This document shows, piece by piece, positions 6,612-12,478 of a DNA stretch of 12,478 nucleotides. Position 1 is the first letter of the stretch, and each line of letters begins with the position of its first letter. The notes under the pieces were generated by a model. The model made no database searches and was not told the DNA's origin. It saw only the letters and a list, made by a program, of their open reading frames with translations. Position numbers and translations under genes: made by a program. Location of the stretch: contig VGYW01000247.1 of NCBI GenBank assembly GCA_016872875.1, forward strand, positions 1 through 12,478. Direction: 5' to 3'. This DNA comes from Planctomycetota bacterium (GTDB lineage Bacteria > Planctomycetota > PUPC01 > DSUN01).

Positions 6612-7349
6612 GGTGGAATACTGCTCGTAGCGGTGCCAGTCGTCGGTGGTCATGTGGGCGGAGTTGGATTCCTCGGCACGCTTGTAGAGCTTCGAGTAGT
6701 CGTAGCGGGCGAAGGTGAACTTCCAGGTCTCGCCCGCCTTGGGCGGCTTGCCCCCGATGTGGGCGAGGTTCTTCCACGGAATCGCCATGATCACGCGGTA
6801 GAACTGGTCGGTGTCCGAGGAGTCGTTCACGGTGCCGATGGCCTGGACGGCGCAGGCGATGCCCGTCTCCCAGGCCGAGCGCTCCTTGAGCGACTTCTTG
6901 TCCTTGCGCTCGTCAATCTTGAGGGCCATGACGGTGCCGATGGGGTTCACCTCGAACTCATAGTAGCCGGGCCTGTCGTCGCGGGGCTTGAGGAACAGCT
7001 CCACAACGTCCTCCTCCCAGAGCGGGTCGGTGCGCTGCTTGAACTTGCCTCGGAGATCGGCGTCGGCGGCCACGGCCTGGACGTAGAGGTGCTGGTTATC
7101 CCAGAGCATCATCGCCTCGGTCCTGCTCCGGGCGGGGTTGGTCGTCTTGGCCACGACGAACCCGCGAATCACCATCGCGTTCTTCCACTGCTCGGGGTGC
7201 GGCGTCTGGTCAATCGTGATCGCCCCCGCGGCGCGATGGACGATGTAGGGCTCGTCGGGCTTCCAGTCCTCGGAGCCGAACGTGGGAACGCTGGGCGGGC
7301 CGCCCGCGGCCGCGGCCAGCGACAGAAGAAGCCAGCCGAGAACCGACAT
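6594..7349 (-). CDS. Secreted CBM9-like carbohydrate-binding protein
   Basis: Predicted 251-residue secreted protein. The start at 7349 is preferred over the in-frame ATG at 7388 because GGGGGGA (7355-7361, minus strand) sits 5 bases upstream and the protein then opens with a compact signal peptide (residues 1-15, MSVLGWLLLSLAAAAG). The mature part has the CBM9-like/DOMON pattern: ITID (44-47), W55, TEAMMLWDNQHLYVQAVAAD (77-96), DPLWEEDVVELFLKP (108-122), YYEFEVNPIGTVMALKID (129-146), IPWKNL (190-195), GETWKFTFARYDYS (206-219). The family binds sugars and is common in secreted proteins of polysaccharide degraders; here it stands alone without a catalytic domain. A decayed copy lies at 11906-12190. 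Ligand is unknown. Confidence 0.87.
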   Translation of the reverse strand: MSVLGWLLLSLAAAAGGPPSVPTFGSEDWKPDEPYIVHRAAGAITIDQTPHPEQWKNAMVIRGFVVAKTTNPARSRTEAMMLWDNQHLYVQAVAADADLRGKFKQRTDPLWEEDVVELFLKPRDDRPGYYEFEVNPIGTVMALKIDERKDKKSLKERSAWETGIACAVQAIGTVNDSSDTDQFYRVIMAIPWKNLAHIGGKPPKAGETWKFTFARYDYSKLYKRAEESNSAHMTTDDWHRYEQYSTLRFGD

Positions 7350-7402
7350 AGCAATCCCCCCAAGGGAGGCAACACATCCCACTTTCATCCAGCCGCAGGA
7401 GA

Positions 7403-7515
7403 GCTTGTGAGGAAATCACACGGACGGCCACGGACAGGCACGGACGGGCAGATTCCTGGGCGATGGGCGGGTGTCCGTGTCCGTCCGTGTATGTCCGTGC
7501 CACTCCTTCACAAGC
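7403..7515. repeat. 113-bp imperfect inverted repeat with CACGGAC heptamers
   Basis: Arms of about 45 bases (7403-7447 and 7471-7515) pair at about 33 positions, starting with a perfect GCTTGTGA and continuing with three CACGGAC heptamers per arm (one copy in the left arm at 7418-7424, others near 7429 and 7440). It fills the intergenic space between the divergent CBM9-like gene and the unknown secreted protein, so it lies in both upstream regions. It resembles the CACGGAG inverted repeat at 9210-9300 in style. Confidence 0.8.
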
Positions 7516-7638
7516 GCGGGCCCATGCCCCGCGCATCTCTATCTACCAGGACCCTGCTGAGGATGCAAGGCCAGCAACAAGTTGACATCCGCCGGCAGAA
7601 GCGCCATGATGATTGCGGGTGAGCTGGAGGGCCAGCAG

Positions 7639-8625
7639 ATGCGCCATCTTGCGGCATTCGGTGCGGCGTTCGCAATGGTTTCGTGGGGGGGTGGGGCGCA
7701 AGATGCCTCGCAGCCGCCGCGCGCGAAGCCGGCCGCTTTCGCGCGAATCGTCGAGCGCGAGCACGCCGTCCGCAAGCCCATCCCGGAACTCGATATGCCA
7801 AAGATGCCCGCCGAGGAGCCAGCCCCGAAGGACCCGGCGGAGATCAAGCTGTCGTACTCGGTGGTGGCGCTGAGGGAGCCCGAGCTGGCGGAACTGGGTA
7901 TCGCCTGGGAGAGGGCAGTGACCATTGCCTCTGCTGAGCATCGGCAGAAGCTTATCGAGCGCGCGCGGGCCATCCCCAACCCGCCTCCGCTTCTGCCGTG
8001 CCGGCTCGCGAAATGGCACGGGATGCCAGGCGTCGGGGAGCCGATGGGCGCGATTCTCCACTCTCATCACTTCTCGTTCCCCTCAAGCCGGAGCGTGTTC
8101 CTGCATTTCGGGGCGAGCTACAACTACATCGCCGGCGTGCGCCTGGAGGACTTCGAGCCGATCATCGGGAACGTTCCAGCGGGGCTGATTGTGGGAGCAA
8201 GGGCCCTGCCGCTGGGAACCGAGACGCTTTTCACACTCCTCTCGGTTCGGGTGAATGCGTTGCACAGCTTCCAGATGGTGGAGCTTGAGGCCGTTGAAGT
8301 CGGAGCGAAAGCCGGGAAGGTGAAGATGAAGCCGGGGGCGCAGGAGCCGTGCTTCCTCCTCAGGAAGAGCGCGGTGCCCTCACCGTGCAGCCTGAGGGTG
8401 AAGGCGGGGGAATCGCTCGTCGTGCCGCTGAGCGACGTGGCATTCCTGGTCGCCAAGTCGAACTTCCGAGCGTACGTGCGCGAGGGGAAGGCGCGCATCC
8501 AGCGGGACGACACGCAGAAGCTCCTCTCGCGCGCCGACGCGCGCGGCTATCCCCTCGATGAGGACGTGAAGGTTTTGGTTGTCCTGACCCCCACGGTGGT
8601 GTGGCTCAGGGACCACACGTTCTGA
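7639..8625 (+). CDS. Unrecognised secreted protein, possibly secretin-like C-terminus
   Basis: Predicted 328-residue protein. The ATG at 7639 is chosen because GGAGGG (7626-7631) lies 7 bases upstream and the sequence then opens as a signal peptide (residues 1-20, cleavage near GGGA/QDAS). A proline- and charge-rich linker follows (25-68, PKMPAEEPAPKDPAE). I do not recognise the family with certainty. Two segments recall secretins: SYSVVALREPELAELGIAWE (72-91), like the 'v.evs...l.elGi.w' strand, and KVLVVLTPTVVW (311-322), like the terminal 'vlvvlTP.vv' strand. The middle (HSHHFSFPSS, GASYNYIAG) has no match I know. There are three cysteines (C121, C238, C250). It stands alone between a divergent gene and a long non-coding region. 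Real coding status is well supported by frame length, ribosome site and signal peptide. Confidence 0.75.
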   Translation: MRHLAAFGAAFAMVSWGGGAQDASQPPRAKPAAFARIVEREHAVRKPIPELDMPKMPAEEPAPKDPAEIKLSYSVVALREPELAELGIAWERAVTIASAEHRQKLIERARAIPNPPPLLPCRLAKWHGMPGVGEPMGAILHSHHFSFPSSRSVFLHFGASYNYIAGVRLEDFEPIIGNVPAGLIVGARALPLGTETLFTLLSVRVNALHSFQMVELEAVEVGAKAGKVKMKPGAQEPCFLLRKSAVPSPCSLRVKAGESLVVPLSDVAFLVAKSNFRAYVREGKARIQRDDTQKLLSRADARGYPLDEDVKVLVVLTPTVVWLRDHTF

Positions 8626-8680
8626 GTGCCTGCGGGCCTACGCCTTCCCCCGCTCCTCAACTGTCTACCATCGGCAGTCG

Positions 8681-8880
8681 CCGGCTCGCCCGGTTGGCTT
8701 GCAGATTGTCGCGCTTTCGCGCGAAAGCGCGACGGTCCGTGCCCCAATCACCGGTTCGCCCGCTTGACCTGCGGATTGTCGCCCTTTCGCGCGAAAGCGC
8801 GACGGTCCGTGCCGCAACCGCCGGCTCGCCCTGCTGGCCTGGGGATTGTCGCGCTTTCGCGCGAAAGCGCGACGGTCCGC
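8681..8880. repeat. Three 70-bp tandem units, each with a 26-bp palindrome
   Basis: Units begin at 8681, 8751 and 8821, an exact 70-base period, each opening CCGGYTCGCCC. Each contains a palindrome with half-site GTCGCGCTTTCGC (8708-8733, 8778-8803, 8848-8873); the first and third are perfect and the second has one mismatch. Each palindrome is followed by GGTCCG. Unit similarity extends outside the palindromes, while bases 11-25 of each unit vary most. Translating it gives RAFARKRD-like peptides on either strand, so frames here are not genes. It lies about 55 bases after the stop of the gene ending at 8625. Confidence 0.93.
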
Positions 8881-9209
8881 CTCCGCCCCTGTGCCTCCTC
8901 ATTCGCGGGTGTCGCGTGGCAAGCCACGTCAACGGCAGCGGGTGGCGAGCGGGCAGGGATTGCCCGCGTCCTAAGTGTAGTGAGCAAGGGCAGCTACGGC
9001 CGATCACGGTCTTTTGCGATCGCGGGGCCGTCATTTTCGGGGGCGTGCGCATTGTACAAGGGTGGAGGGGAGAAGGTCCGACGCGCGCAACTCCGGGCCT
9101 TCTTCCCTTGTAGGAGTGGCCCTCCGAGGCGGCCGGCCAAAGCATAACCAACGCGAGTAGCGTCGGGCCGCCGCACCCGCTCTTTGACAATTCAGCAACA
9201 CAGCGGATT
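8881..9209. other. Non-coding stretch with small hairpins
   Basis: No convincing gene lies between the 70-bp units and the CACGGAG inverted repeat. Visible structure: hairpin CGTGG-caag-CCACG (8915-8928); hairpin GCGGGCA-gggat-TGCCCGC (8949-8967); and a loose inverted pair, ACAAGGG near 9056 with CCCTTGT near 9105-9111, including GAGAAGG/CCTTCTT inside. Open frames covering it lack ribosome sites and encode repeat-derived peptides. Confidence 0.6.
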
Positions 9210-9300
9210 CACCACGCAGGCACGGAGAGCACGGAGAAGACCGAGCGAACCAGAGATTGGTGAACGGGTTGTTCTCCGTGTTCTCCGTGTCTCCGTGGTG
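9210..9300. repeat. 29-bp-arm inverted repeat with CACGGAG units
   Basis: Arms 9210-9238 and 9272-9300 pair at 26 of 29 positions across a 33-base spacer. The arms read CACCACG...CACGGAG...CACGGAGAA and its complement. It lies in the non-coding region between two convergent genes. Its short CACGGA-based units resemble those of the 7403-7515 repeat. Confidence 0.88.
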
Positions 9301-9310
9301 GGTCCTCCTT

Positions 9311-9324
9311 CCGGCGAAAGCCGG
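9311..9324. repeat. Small GAAA-loop hairpin
   Basis: CCGGC-gaaa-GCCGG, a perfect 5-bp stem with a GNRA tetraloop when read on the plus strand. It lies between the 29-bp-arm repeat and the terminator-like stem. Confidence 0.4.
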
Positions 9325-9357
9325 GGGGATTCCATGCCCCGAGCGCGCTGTTTCTAA

Positions 9358-9387
9358 CCTCCCGAAGGTATTGGGACCTTCGGGAGG
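9358..9387 (-). terminator. Probable terminator stem after the glycosidase-like gene
   Basis: Perfect 12-bp stem CCTCCCGAAGGT (9358-9369) / ACCTTCGGGAGG (9376-9387) with a 6-base loop, ending 9 bases after the TAG stop (9397-9399, minus strand). On the minus strand the sequence after the stem is TTAGAAA, so there is no strong U-run. It could also be a repeat element or an mRNA 3'-end stabiliser. Confidence 0.6.
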
Positions 9388-9396
9388 GGGGACCGG

Positions 9397-11040
9397 CTAC
9401 TTCTTCCACTGCCCCTTGTCGTCGAGCCACTCGTCGGCCAGGGGCTTCAGCTCGGCGGCGTGGCCCTTGACCAACCAGTCGGCCACCAGCGGCGTGAGGT
9501 GGTTGCGGAACATGAAGGGGAACGGCTTCTCGAGGCCGTCGGGCACGTCCTTCGGCTCGACGTGGGAGCGGACGACGCACGTGACCCCAGGGACGAGCCA
9601 GCGGAAGATCTCCCAGGTGTGGACGCTCATGAAGGCGAGGATGTAGGCGTTGGCCTTCTTGTCGAAGTGCAGCTCGGTGTAGACGCCCGAATGGGGGAGG
9701 ACGGCGTCGCAGGCGTGCTCGACGTAGGTCGCCACGTCCGGCCCCAGGGTCTTGCGATAGGCCACCATCGCCTTCACGTCGTCGAGCGACGAGCCGAAGG
9801 TGTCGAGGTAGAAGGCCGTGCAGCCCTTGTCGGTCATGTTCTTGAACCGCCGCACCATCATCTGGACGTGGGCGGGGTCGTCGGGGTTGATGCGGAGCGT
9901 GGCGTCCTGCTTCCAGTTCGCCTGGTATGCGATTTCGCCTGGGCGGGCGCACACGCCGAGGCGGAGACCCGCCTCCTTGAAGCGAGCGGCAAGGGTCGGC
10001 CAGTTGGCCTCGACCTCGGGCGGCAGGATGTCGAAGTCGGGGCGGTACATGGCCCCGCGCGGGTTCTCGCCGCCCTGGCCCCAGATGAGCACGCCCTGGC
10101 CGCGGGCGGCGGCGAGGCCGGTGATGAGGGTGTCGCAGAATGCCTTGGCGCCCTCGGCGAGGTCGAGCCGGCGGAAGCCGCCGTGGAAGCCGTAGGGATT
10201 GTCGGGCTTGATGAAGCTGACCGCGCCATTCACGCAGGCCTGGGCGAAGACGCGGTGGTCGGCCTTGTACTGCACCTCGCCGCAGACGGCGGTGAACTGC
10301 CGCTTGTAGGGCTCGAGCAGGTGCTTCCAGCCCGTAGCGGTGCTGACGCGGAGGGTCATGTCGAACTCGCGCATGCTCACCGGCGGCAGGGGCGCCGCGA
10401 CCAGGTAGGAGAGGTCCCGGGTCGGGAGCTTCTCGCGTTGGCCCTCGCGCCAGTCCGTGTAGTCCCACCAGAACAGCGTGCGCTCAAGGGTCGGCCCGGC
10501 GGGGGAGAGTCCGACGCCGAAGCCGTCGCCGACGGCGTAGCTGCCGCCGATGCGGCTGGCGAAGCTGGGATGGCACAGGCCGACGCCGTGGGCGCGCAGG
10601 TAGCTGCCGTGCTGGTGGAACATCAGGCCCGCGGGCGGCTTGGCGAAGTCGAACGTCAGCCCTCGGAACCACACGGCGCCCAACTCGCGCGTCTCATGGC
10701 GGCTGGAGACCAGGGCCAGGATCCTCAGGTCATCGCCCTCGAGGGAGTAGACGTAGCAGACCTTCATGTCTCTGTGCTCATGGTCAACGCGGACCATGTC
10801 CTCGTCGGCTCGGACGAACTTCTTCTGGATGACCTTGGCATCGATCTTGCCCGAGCCGGTGTTGAGAATCCAGTCGCCGCTGTCGGCCCGCCAACTGCCG
10901 CGGGCCACCTCACGCTGGCCGAGGCGGATCGAGGAGACCCCGTCGGCGGTGATCGTGTAGACGACGCCCTGAGGAGTTCTCAACTCGTGCTGCGCCGCGG
11001 CGGTGGCCGCCGCCAAAGCCAACCAGAGCGCCCCACGCAT
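9397..11040 (-). CDS. Large secreted protein, glycoside-hydrolase-like barrel
   Basis: Predicted 547-residue secreted protein. The ATG at 11040 is chosen over one at 11085 because AAAGGGG precedes it by about 5 bases and it begins a signal peptide (residues 1-17, ALWLALAAATAAAQ). Residues about 18-240 look all-beta (repeating VVYTITADGVSSIRL, FDMTLRVST), like the N-terminal sandwich of GH36/GH31-type enzymes. Residues about 250-490 look like a (beta/alpha) barrel: GQGVLIWGQGGE (304-315), LRLGVCARPGEIAYQ (359-373), CTAFYLDTFGSS (407-418), VATYVEHACD (436-445), TCVVRSHVEP (487-496). D413 after a strand and E441 are candidate catalytic acids. I cannot assign a GH family. The gene stands alone with a terminator-like stem after it. 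A secreted polysaccharide-active enzyme fits the CBM9-like neighbour, but this is inference. Confidence 0.8.
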   Translation of the reverse strand: MRGALWLALAAATAAAQHELRTPQGVVYTITADGVSSIRLGQREVARGSWRADSGDWILNTGSGKIDAKVIQKKFVRADEDMVRVDHEHRDMKVCYVYSLEGDDLRILALVSSRHETRELGAVWFRGLTFDFAKPPAGLMFHQHGSYLRAHGVGLCHPSFASRIGGSYAVGDGFGVGLSPAGPTLERTLFWWDYTDWREGQREKLPTRDLSYLVAAPLPPVSMREFDMTLRVSTATGWKHLLEPYKRQFTAVCGEVQYKADHRVFAQACVNGAVSFIKPDNPYGFHGGFRRLDLAEGAKAFCDTLITGLAAARGQGVLIWGQGGENPRGAMYRPDFDILPPEVEANWPTLAARFKEAGLRLGVCARPGEIAYQANWKQDATLRINPDDPAHVQMMVRRFKNMTDKGCTAFYLDTFGSSLDDVKAMVAYRKTLGPDVATYVEHACDAVLPHSGVYTELHFDKKANAYILAFMSVHTWEIFRWLVPGVTCVVRSHVEPKDVPDGLEKPFPFMFRNHLTPLVADWLVKGHAAELKPLADEWLDDKGQWKK

Positions 11041-11144
11041 GGTTGCCCCTTTCCGTCCCTCCCATGCCTGTGCGCCAGGGATCATATTCCGGACGCCTGC
11101 AACCCGTCAAGTGCCTCAACACTGCTGTCTCACCCCGAGAGCGC

Positions 11145-11173
11145 TGGACAGCTTGGGGCAAGTGTGATACAAT
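11145..11173 (+). promoter_or_regulatory. Sigma70-type promoter of the toxin-antitoxin pair
   Basis: The -35 box TGGACA (11145-11150), a 17-base spacer and the -10 box TACAAT (11168-11173) give near-consensus spacing. TG at 11165-11166 makes it an extended -10. The expected transcription start is near 11180, leaving a short leader before the antitoxin ATG at 11207. Type II antitoxins usually repress this site themselves; a clear operator palindrome is not visible. Confidence 0.7.
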
Positions 11174-11206
11174 CAACCGGTCGGACAACCAGTCAGGAGA
11201 CCTGCC

Positions 11207-11464
11207 ATGCGAAAAGTCGGAGCATTCGAGGCCAAGACCCATTTCGGCCAACTACTGACAGAGATTGAGGTTACGAACCAGGAGATGGTCATTCAACGCC
11301 GCGGCAAGGATGTTGCCGTGCTCGCTCCCTGCCACAGGCGGCGGCTGACCCCCGAACAGAAGAAGTGGATTCTGGATGGCTTGAGGGAGATTCGGGCGGC
11401 AGCGCGGCCCGCCAGGCCCGGGGAGACCGGCGAGGCCCTGGTCGAGGAAGGGAGGGAGCGATGA
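11207..11464 (+). CDS. Phd/YefM-family type II antitoxin
   Basis: Predicted 85-residue antitoxin. AGGAG (11195-11199) lies 7 bases before the ATG. The N-terminus VGAFEAKTHFGQLLTEIE (residues 4-21) and EMVIQRRGKDVAVLAP (26-41) match the Phd/YefM DNA-binding fold closely. The C-terminal half (RRLTPEQKKWILDGLREIRAAARP) is helical and charged, as expected for the part that wraps the toxin. The stop overlaps the toxin start as ATGA, so the two proteins are translationally coupled. Phd/YefM antitoxins pairing with PIN toxins is a known combination. It should neutralise the toxin and repress its own promoter. Confidence 0.9.
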   Translation: MRKVGAFEAKTHFGQLLTEIEVTNQEMVIQRRGKDVAVLAPCHRRRLTPEQKKWILDGLREIRAAARPARPGETGEALVEEGRER

Positions 11465-11898
11465 GCCGGGAGATCGTGATTCACGGCTCCGCGGCAGCGC
11501 CCTGGGTCCTCCCCGACGAGAGGACGGAGCACTCCGAGCGCCTCCTCGAACAGGTGGTGGATGATAGCCATGCCCTCGTGGTGCCTGAGCTTTGGCGCTA
11601 CGAGATGCTGAACGTGCTCCGTACAGGCGTGCTGTCGGGACGAATCACCGAAGAGCAGGCCCGCAAGGGCCTCGCCCGAATTGGCAGCATCCCCTTGGAA
11701 CTCGTTCCCACCGAGGCGCAGGGCCAAGGGGGCATCCTCGACACCGCGCTCTCGATGAGGCTGACTGCGTACGACGCGACGTATCTGCACCTCGCACGTT
11801 CCCGCGGCCTCGACCTTGTGACCGCCGATCGCGAACTGCTTGCCCTTCGGGACCGTTTCCCGTGGATATACAGCGTGGAGGACTTCGTGGGGCATTGA
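11461..11898 (+). CDS. vapC: PIN-domain (VapC-like) toxin with first catalytic Asp replaced by His
   Basis: Predicted 145-residue PIN-domain ribonuclease-like toxin. The ATG at 11461 overlaps the antitoxin stop and has GGAGG (11451-11455) upstream. PIN toxins normally use four acidic residues for metal binding. Three are visible: E48 in PELWRYEMLNVLR (42-54), D105 in LTAYDATYLHLA (101-112) and D123 in LVTADREL (119-126). The first, expected in 'vvDaSv', is H8 in IVIHGSAAAPWVLPDE (5-20); GAC to CAC is a single-base change. The rest of the fold and the length are normal. The toxin may be weakened, inactive or use metal differently. RNA target is unknown. The decayed CBM9-like copy begins 8 bases after the stop, on the other strand. 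Confidence 0.9.
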   Translation: MSREIVIHGSAAAPWVLPDERTEHSERLLEQVVDDSHALVVPELWRYEMLNVLRTGVLSGRITEEQARKGLARIGSIPLELVPTEAQGQGGILDTALSMRLTAYDATYLHLARSRGLDLVTADRELLALRDRFPWIYSVEDFVGH

Positions 11899-11905
11899 GC
11901 CGCAC

Positions 11906-12190
11906 TCAGTCGCCGAAACGCAGCGTGGAGTATTGCTCGCAGCGGTGCCAGTCGTCGGTGGTCATGGGGGCGGAGTTGGATTCCTCGGCCTTCCGGTAGA
12001 GCTTCGAGTAGTCGTAGCGGGCGAAGGTGAACTTCCACGCGTCGCCCGCCCTGGGCGGCTGGCCGCTGACGTGCGCCAGGTTCTTCCACGGAATTGCCAT
12101 CACCCACGTCCTCCTCCCAGAGCGGGTCGGTGCGCTCTTTGAACTTGCCGCGCAGGTCGGCATCGGCGGCCACGGCCTGCACGTACAGGA
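11906..12190 (-). pseudogene. Decayed internal-deletion copy of the CBM9-like gene
   Basis: The sequence matches the gene at 6594-7349 in two blocks. Next to the stop (11906-11908), 54 of 64 residues equal the C-terminus of the intact protein (residues 188-251, MAIPWKNLAH... to RFGD). Then, after a junction near 12100-12106, 27 of 28 residues equal its residues 88-115 (LYVQAVAADAD...LWEEDV), but in a different frame. Residues 1-87 and 116-187 are missing, as are the signal peptide and start. Similarity stops near 12189, about 25 bases before the REP-like element. It has no function as a binding protein; it records a duplication and deletion, either of the intact neighbour or of a paralogue. 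Confidence 0.9.
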
Positions 12191-12213
12191 GTCTTTTTCC
12201 TCGTCTACTCGGG

Positions 12214-12271
12214 AGGCCTGACAGGGGCGTACTATAGCAGCCCAGGGCTTCGCCCTGATCTTTGCCCACAA
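12214..12271 (-). repeat. Two-hairpin dispersed element, right copy
   Basis: Read on the minus strand it starts TGTGGGCAAAGATCAGGGC, forms CAGGGC-gaa-GCCCTG (plus strand 12243-12257), then runs through TAGTACGCCCCTGTCAGG. The lead and first hairpin match the copy at 109-177; the second hairpin module is in the opposite orientation. It sits beside the truncated end of the CBM9-like pseudogene. Confidence 0.75.
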
Positions 12272-12382
12272 GTAGGGCTTGTTTCGTAACCGTGGCGTTC
12301 GTGTTGCGTCGGGCGCTGCCGCGTGGTGGGCAAAGGGTGTTGTGGGAAAGCCCGAGACGAAGAGGCAGGCACAGGAGTAGCC

Positions 12383-12478
12383 TTGCCAGTGGACGCCACG
12401 GTGGCGAGTGCGGCCCGTGTCGGGGCGCAAGGGGCAGTTCGTCTGCCCGAAGAGGTCTGTGAGGTGGCGGATGAGCGG
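12383..12478 (+). CDS. Possible N-terminus of an AbrB/MazE-like antitoxin, cut by window end
   Basis: A frame open to the window end could begin at TTG 12383, five bases after AGGAG (12373-12377), and gives 32 residues starting MPVDATVASAARVGAQG. The segment VGAQGAVRLPEEV resembles the 'v.krGqv.lP.e' start of SpoVT/AbrB-fold antitoxins and regulators. The frame is also open upstream, so the start is uncertain, and a non-ATG start weakens the call. A second toxin-antitoxin locus just beyond the edge would fit. The 110 bases between the REP-like element and this frame show nothing recognisable. Confidence 0.35.
   Translation, partial: MPVDATVASAARVGAQGAVRLPEEVCEVADER

Noticed and set aside
7350..7388. 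ATG at 7388 as start of the CBM9-like protein
   Set aside because: No ribosome site precedes it, while the ATG at 7349 has GGGGGGA at good spacing and gives a compact signal peptide.
8681..8880. CRISPR array
   Set aside because: Only three units, the repeated core is a long palindrome, and the stretches between cores are themselves similar between units, unlike unique spacers; no cas genes.
8601..9190. Overlapping open frames of 170-177 codons on both strands with RAFARKRD-like peptides
   Set aside because: The repeated peptides are translations of the 26-bp palindromes and appear on both strands; no ribosome sites or family features.
9184..9212. TTGACA at 9184-9189 as a promoter -35 box
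   Set aside because: No acceptable -10 box at the right spacing and no gene follows on the plus strand.
9460..11268. A 602-codon open frame on the plus strand
   Set aside because: It is antisense to the secreted glycosidase-like gene, which has a signal peptide, ribosome site and terminator-like stem; the plus frame has shadow-like Ala/Gly/Val/Asp composition.
109..12271. The inverted elements near both ends as termini of a composite transposon
   Set aside because: They are short hairpin mosaics without transposase, target-site duplications or terminal-repeat character.
12262..12462. A 66-codon plus-strand frame at the right edge
   Set aside because: It begins inside the REP-like element, has no ribosome site and an Arg/Gly-rich shadow-like composition; a different frame here is more protein-like.

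Overview
The window is a GC-rich, gene-dense stretch of a bacterial chromosome. It looks like a planctomycete or a relative in the PVC group. This is inferred from gene style (secreted CBM9-like protein, Gfo/Idh/MocA oxidoreductase, membrane-anchored PQQ-type propeller, large secreted glycosidase-like protein) and from many dispersed palindromic repeats, including one translated in-frame as GGTGVPPVAHRQDACAT. No rRNA, tRNA, CRISPR array or transposase was seen.

Layout. 1-193 holds hairpin-rich REP-like repeats. 194-1279 (+) is a Gfo/Idh/MocA oxidoreductase. After a short spacer with a 24-bp-arm inverted repeat (1371-1425), a tight four-gene + strand cluster follows: an ABC permease of the molybdate/tungstate type with an extra N-terminal membrane domain (1462-2787), its ATPase (2762-4009), a NapH-like polytopic 4Fe-4S protein (4010-5080) and a secreted, C-terminally anchored PQQ-like beta-propeller (5145-6611). 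It converges, with an 18-bp overlap, on a secreted CBM9-like protein (6594-7349, -). A divergent intergenic region with a 113-bp inverted repeat separates that gene from an unrecognised secreted protein (7639-8625, +). 8626-9396 is non-coding: three 70-bp tandem units carrying 26-bp palindromes, smaller hairpins, a CACGGAG-type inverted repeat and a terminator-like stem. 9397-11040 (-) is a large secreted glycoside-hydrolase-like protein. A Phd/YefM-PIN toxin-antitoxin pair with a good sigma70 promoter lies at 11145-11898 (+). It is followed by a decayed partial copy of the CBM9-like gene (11906-12190, -), a second copy of the left-edge REP-like element, and possibly the start of an AbrB-like gene cut by the window end.

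How the genes may work together: the permease and ATPase form an importer, probably for molybdate or tungstate, whose solute-binding protein is not in the window. The Fe-S membrane protein and the periplasmic propeller downstream suggest a linked redox function at the membrane, but that linkage is inferred only from gene order. A striking feature is how far short repeats have entered coding sequence and operon seams: two identical 51-bp double hairpins sit in-frame inside the ATPase TOBE region, and short-period tandem arrays lie at two, possibly three, of the operon junctions.
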